This document shows positions 12,779 through 15,584 of a DNA stretch of 15,584 bases, in pieces. How positions within the stretch are numbered: the stretch's first letter is position 1; each line of letters begins with the position of its first letter. The position numbers were made by a program, and so were the translations under genes. The notes beneath the pieces are model-generated. The model worked only from the letters and a program-made list of their open reading frames with translations, ran no database searches and was not told where the DNA came from. Source of the stretch: Oscillospiraceae bacterium. Lineage in GTDB: Bacteria; Bacillota; Clostridia; Oscillospirales; Oscillospiraceae. Where the stretch lies: assembly GCA_020025715.1 (NCBI GenBank), contig JAHHRQ010000040.1:1-15584 (forward strand), in the 5' to 3' direction.

Positions 12779-15487
12779 ATGAAAACTAAAACAAACAGAC
12801 CAAAAAGACCGAACATTCTCAAACTGGCGTCAAAAATCAGTCTCGAAAGCCTTACATACACCGGCATTGGCTACGAGGATCCGGAATATGTGGTTCTGGA
12901 TTTAGCTCTCACCGATGATATGTGCGACGTAATGAGTCACATGCGCTTTAATACTCCCCGCACGGCAGAGGATCTATCCCGCCGCTGCAAGAGAGATTTA
13001 AAGGAGACTCAGACACTTATCGAGCAGATTTTAAAAGCAGGCGTTATCCATTCCAAAACCATGGATGACGGCAAGCTCGGCTACTTTTACACCAACTGGG
13101 TACCGGGAATTATTGAGGATATTCTAAGCAACCGTGAATTGTGCGAGGCAAATCCGGTTATTGCAGAGTGCTTTGAGGAGTACACAAGGAAGCGTTTTGA
13201 GCCCCTTGTGCCGCTTTTGGGCAGAGGTATGTCATTTGTCCGTGTAATGCCGGTAATGAGCGCTATTGAAAATAACACCCGCACCGCCGAATACGACGAG
13301 ATTGCCTCTATAATCGAAAAGGCCGATGCAATATCCGTGGGTCCCTGCTCCTGCCGCCGCACCCGCCGGCTTATGGGTGAGGGCTGCGGGCATCTGGAAG
13401 AAGATATGTGCATCTATTTAAACGATAATGCCCGCACCTTTACAAAAACCGGAGAACACCGCTACATAAGCAAGGAAGAAGCATACGAAATTTTAAAGCG
13501 TGCCGAGGAAAACGGCCTTGTGCACGAAGTAAACCAGACGCCCGGCTTTGACAGCGTTGACGCTATATGTAACTGCTGCGGCTGTTCCTGCTTCTCTCTC
13601 CGCGTGGCTGAAATGTTCCGCAAACCTGACGGTATGCGTTCAAACTTCACCGCCGTAGTTGGCAGAGACAAGTGTGTTGCCTGCGGACAGTGCGTTGAAT
13701 ACTGTCAGACTAATGCTCTGAAATTAGGCCAGAAGCTTACGGAAGTTAAGCCCGTTCAGATCAAAGACCCCAATTATGAGGCCAAAACCTCAATTCTGAA
13801 AAAGAGCAGCTACAATCTTGATTTCCGCGAAAATCGCACTGACGTAATTGAAACCGGTACCTCACCCTGTAAGAGTGCCTGCCCCGCTCATATCCCTGTT
13901 CAGGGTTATATTAAGCTTGCGGCTGAGGGCAGATACAGAGATGCACTGGAACTTATAAAGCATGAAAACCCCTTCCCCGCGGTCTGCGGACGTATATGCA
14001 ACAGAGCCTGCGAGGACGCATGTACCAGAGGCAAGCTTGACTCTCCTATTGCAATAGACGATATTAAAAAGTTCATCGCAGAAAAGGATTTAAACTCCGA
14101 AACCCGCTTTGTTCCCAAGATGATAAACCAGATAGGAAAGCCCTATTCCCAGAAGGTTGCGGTGATAGGTGCCGGCCCTGCGGGCCTTAGCTGCGCCTAT
14201 TATCTGGCTGCGAAAGGTTATCCTGTTACTGTTTTTGAGCGGGAAAAAATTCTAGGCGGCATGCTCACAATGGGTATCCCCTCTTTCCGACTTGAAAGAG
14301 ACGTTGTAAATGCGGAAATTGATGTTCTCAGGGAGCTTGGAGTGGAATTCAAAACCGGCGTTGAAGTCGGCAAGGATATAACATTAGATGAGCTTCGCAG
14401 TGAGGGCTATAAGGCTTTCTATCTTGGTATAGGCGCTTCAAAGGGCGTTTCCGTTGGCTGCAAGGGTGATGATTTAGCAGGCGTCTATACAGGCATAGAC
14501 TTTTTAAAGGCTGTAAACTTAGGTGAAAAGCCAGAAATCGGAAATGATGTGGCAGTAATCGGCGGCGGCAACGTTGCAATAGACGTCGCAAGAACCGCTG
14601 TCCGTCTGGGTGCCGAAAATGTAACTCTTGCGTACCGTCGTAGCAGAGATGAAATGCCAGCCGCAAATGATGAAATTCAGGAGGCTGTGGACGAGGGCGT
14701 AAAGCTTATGTTCCTTGCTTCTCCCGTGGAAATCAGCGGAGAGGGCAAAGCTCAGGAGCTTAAAGTGGAGCTTATGGAGCTTGGCGCTCCCGACGAAAAG
14801 GGTCGCAGGAAGCCCATAGGAACCGGCAAGTTCCGGACTATGAAAGTCTCCGCCGTCATTTCCTCCATAGGTCAGAAAATAGACATGTGCGGAATTGACA
14901 AGGGAACTAAAATCCAGTTCGGCCCCAAGCACAATGTTATTGCAGACGGCTTTACATATCAAACCGATCAGCCCGACATTTTTGCAGGCGGTGATGTAGT
15001 AACAGGCCCCAGCTTTGCAATCAATGCCATTGCAGCCGGAAAACAGGGTGCCGAGTCCATTCACCGCTTTGTCCACGAGGGGCAGAGCCTTACCGCCGGA
15101 CGAGACAGGCGGGATTATAAGCCCCTTGATACCGGTAATGTGGCAATCGCTATTGACAGCTTTGACACAACACCCCGCCAGAAAGCCGAAAATGCAGCTC
15201 CAGCAGAGGCTAAAAAGACCTTTAAGGATCTGCGTGGTACTCTCACCGAAGAGCAGATAAAGAAAGAAGCTGACAGGTGTCTGGGCTGCGGAGCTGTTGT
15301 AATTGATGATTACATGTGCATCGGCTGCGGCATATGCACCACAAGATGTAAATTTGACGCAATTCGCCTTGAAAAAGTAAGCGACTACAAGAGTAAAGGC
15401 TACTTTAATACTCTGGGACGAGTTGTAAAGAACGTGCCTAAGACAATCGGCGGACTTGTTTCAGAGAAAAAGAAAATTAAATTATAA
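12779..15487 (+). CDS. Winged-helix / multi Fe-S / GltD-like FAD-NAD(P) oxidoreductase fusion, copy 2
   Basis: A 902-residue paralogue of the protein at 4650, about three-quarters identical by eye, collinear, with all the Cys motifs kept: PCSCR, GEGCGH, CNCCGCSC, CVACGQCVEYC, the GltD-type PCKSACP and CGRICNRACEDAC set, GAGPAG, GGGNVA, FAGGD and the C-terminal CLGCG/CIGCGICTTRC. It differs most at the N-terminus (extra KTKTN residues, a diverged winged-helix-like region, and one added residue near 85) and in the linker before the FAD domain; the FAD/NAD core and Fe-S tail are nearly the same. Function should match copy 1: transfer between NAD(P)H and Fe-S carriers, partner unknown. It is monocistronic here: no hypA follows, and a terminator lies just after the stop. 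Its promoter faces lysR and carries palindromes that copy 1 lacks. Confidence 0.85.
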   Translation: MKTKTNRPKRPNILKLASKISLESLTYTGIGYEDPEYVVLDLALTDDMCDVMSHMRFNTPRTAEDLSRRCKRDLKETQTLIEQILKAGVIHSKTMDDGKLGYFYTNWVPGIIEDILSNRELCEANPVIAECFEEYTRKRFEPLVPLLGRGMSFVRVMPVMSAIENNTRTAEYDEIASIIEKADAISVGPCSCRRTRRLMGEGCGHLEEDMCIYLNDNARTFTKTGEHRYISKEEAYEILKRAEENGLVHEVNQTPGFDSVDAICNCCGCSCFSLRVAEMFRKPDGMRSNFTAVVGRDKCVACGQCVEYCQTNALKLGQKLTEVKPVQIKDPNYEAKTSILKKSSYNLDFRENRTDVIETGTSPCKSACPAHIPVQGYIKLAAEGRYRDALELIKHENPFPAVCGRICNRACEDACTRGKLDSPIAIDDIKKFIAEKDLNSETRFVPKMINQIGKPYSQKVAVIGAGPAGLSCAYYLAAKGYPVTVFEREKILGGMLTMGIPSFRLERDVVNAEIDVLRELGVEFKTGVEVGKDITLDELRSEGYKAFYLGIGASKGVSVGCKGDDLAGVYTGIDFLKAVNLGEKPEIGNDVAVIGGGNVAIDVARTAVRLGAENVTLAYRRSRDEMPAANDEIQEAVDEGVKLMFLASPVEISGEGKAQELKVELMELGAPDEKGRRKPIGTGKFRTMKVSAVISSIGQKIDMCGIDKGTKIQFGPKHNVIADGFTYQTDQPDIFAGGDVVTGPSFAINAIAAGKQGAESIHRFVHEGQSLTAGRDRRDYKPLDTGNVAIAIDSFDTTPRQKAENAAPAEAKKTFKDLRGTLTEEQIKKEADRCLGCGAVVIDDYMCIGCGICTTRCKFDAIRLEKVSDYKSKGYFNTLGRVVKNVPKTIGGLVSEKKKIKL

Positions 15488-15491
15488 GTAA

Positions 15492-15524
15492 AAAAACAGG
15501 CTTCCCAAAAAGAAGCCTGTTTTT
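15492..15524. terminator. Terminator after redox fusion copy 2
   Basis: An 8-bp core stem CAGGCTTC (15497-15504) / GAAGCCTG (15512-15519), extended by A-T pairs from the flanking A-run and T-run, with a 7-nt loop. The poly-A and poly-T flanks make it usable from both sides, fitting a convergent gene to the right. Confidence 0.85.
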
Positions 15525-15544
15525 ATTATCTTTATTAAATTGCC

Positions 15545-15584
15545 TTACAGTCTGCCTGCGTGCCACAGCTCAACTGCCAGAAGT
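15545..15584 (-). CDS. Possible 3' end of a minus-strand gene, cut by the window edge
   Basis: On the minus strand the last bases read LLAVELWHAGRL followed by TAA (15545-15547), which has the look of a real protein C-terminus. It lies about 20 bp from a terminator with a usable minus-strand T-run. Only 12 codons are visible, so the product cannot be named and the frame is not certain. Confidence 0.35.
   Translation of the reverse strand, partial: LLAVELWHAGRL

Noticed and set aside
4650..15487. Composite transposon formed by the two paralogues as direct repeats
   Set aside because: No transposase, terminal inverted repeats or target duplications were found; the copies are intact diverged genes with their own promoters.

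Overview
The window looks like chromosomal DNA from an anaerobic, low-to-moderate-GC Firmicute, probably a gut-type Clostridia/Oscillospiraceae relative. Supporting signs are the rplU-rpmA-obgE ribosomal block, strong GGAGG ribosome-binding sites, Gram-positive lipoprotein and PKTG-type wall-sorting signals, and many oxygen-sensitive Fe-S motifs. This placement is inferred from gene style only; no database search was possible.

Left part (1-4500). A small CopZ-like heavy-metal-binding protein on the + strand is followed by a minus-strand block: rplU (L21), rpmA (L27) and obgE. The block has a consensus promoter and a possible structured leader. A terminator lies between rpmA and obgE, and a bidirectional terminator follows obgE. 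The Prp protease gene that Firmicutes usually carry between rplU and rpmA is absent, and L27 lacks the N-terminal extension that Prp removes. Next come an RsiV-like DUF4163/DUF3298 lipoprotein and a CYTH-domain (triphosphate tunnel) protein, both on the minus strand.

Middle (4500-10300). A 896-residue fusion protein carries an N-terminal winged-helix-like segment, several Cys clusters, a 2[4Fe-4S] GltD-like domain, FAD and NAD(P) Rossmann folds and a C-terminal ferredoxin-like cluster. It is followed after 14 bp by a hypA-like nickel metallochaperone gene, then by two successive terminators. On the minus strand lie a wall-anchored surface protein with three Cys-rich repeats and two small unknown membrane proteins.

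Right part (10300-15584). Two half-size chromate-transporter (ChrA) genes overlap by 4 bp. A convergent LysR-type regulator overlaps the second one, and the chrA terminator is embedded inside the lysR coding sequence. Divergent from lysR is a second copy of the redox fusion (902 residues). A terminator follows, then what may be the 3' end of a minus-strand gene.

The most distinctive content is the pair of paralogous fusion proteins. Their promoters share one skeleton (same -35/-10 spacing and a shared ATATCTCA at the start site), but only copy 2 carries strong palindromes, in the promoter spacer and at the start of its leader, facing the lysR gene. The simplest model is two isoforms of one NAD(P)H/ferredoxin-type oxidoreductase: copy 1 co-transcribed with hypA, and copy 2 under separate regulation. 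The substrate and partner are not visible here.
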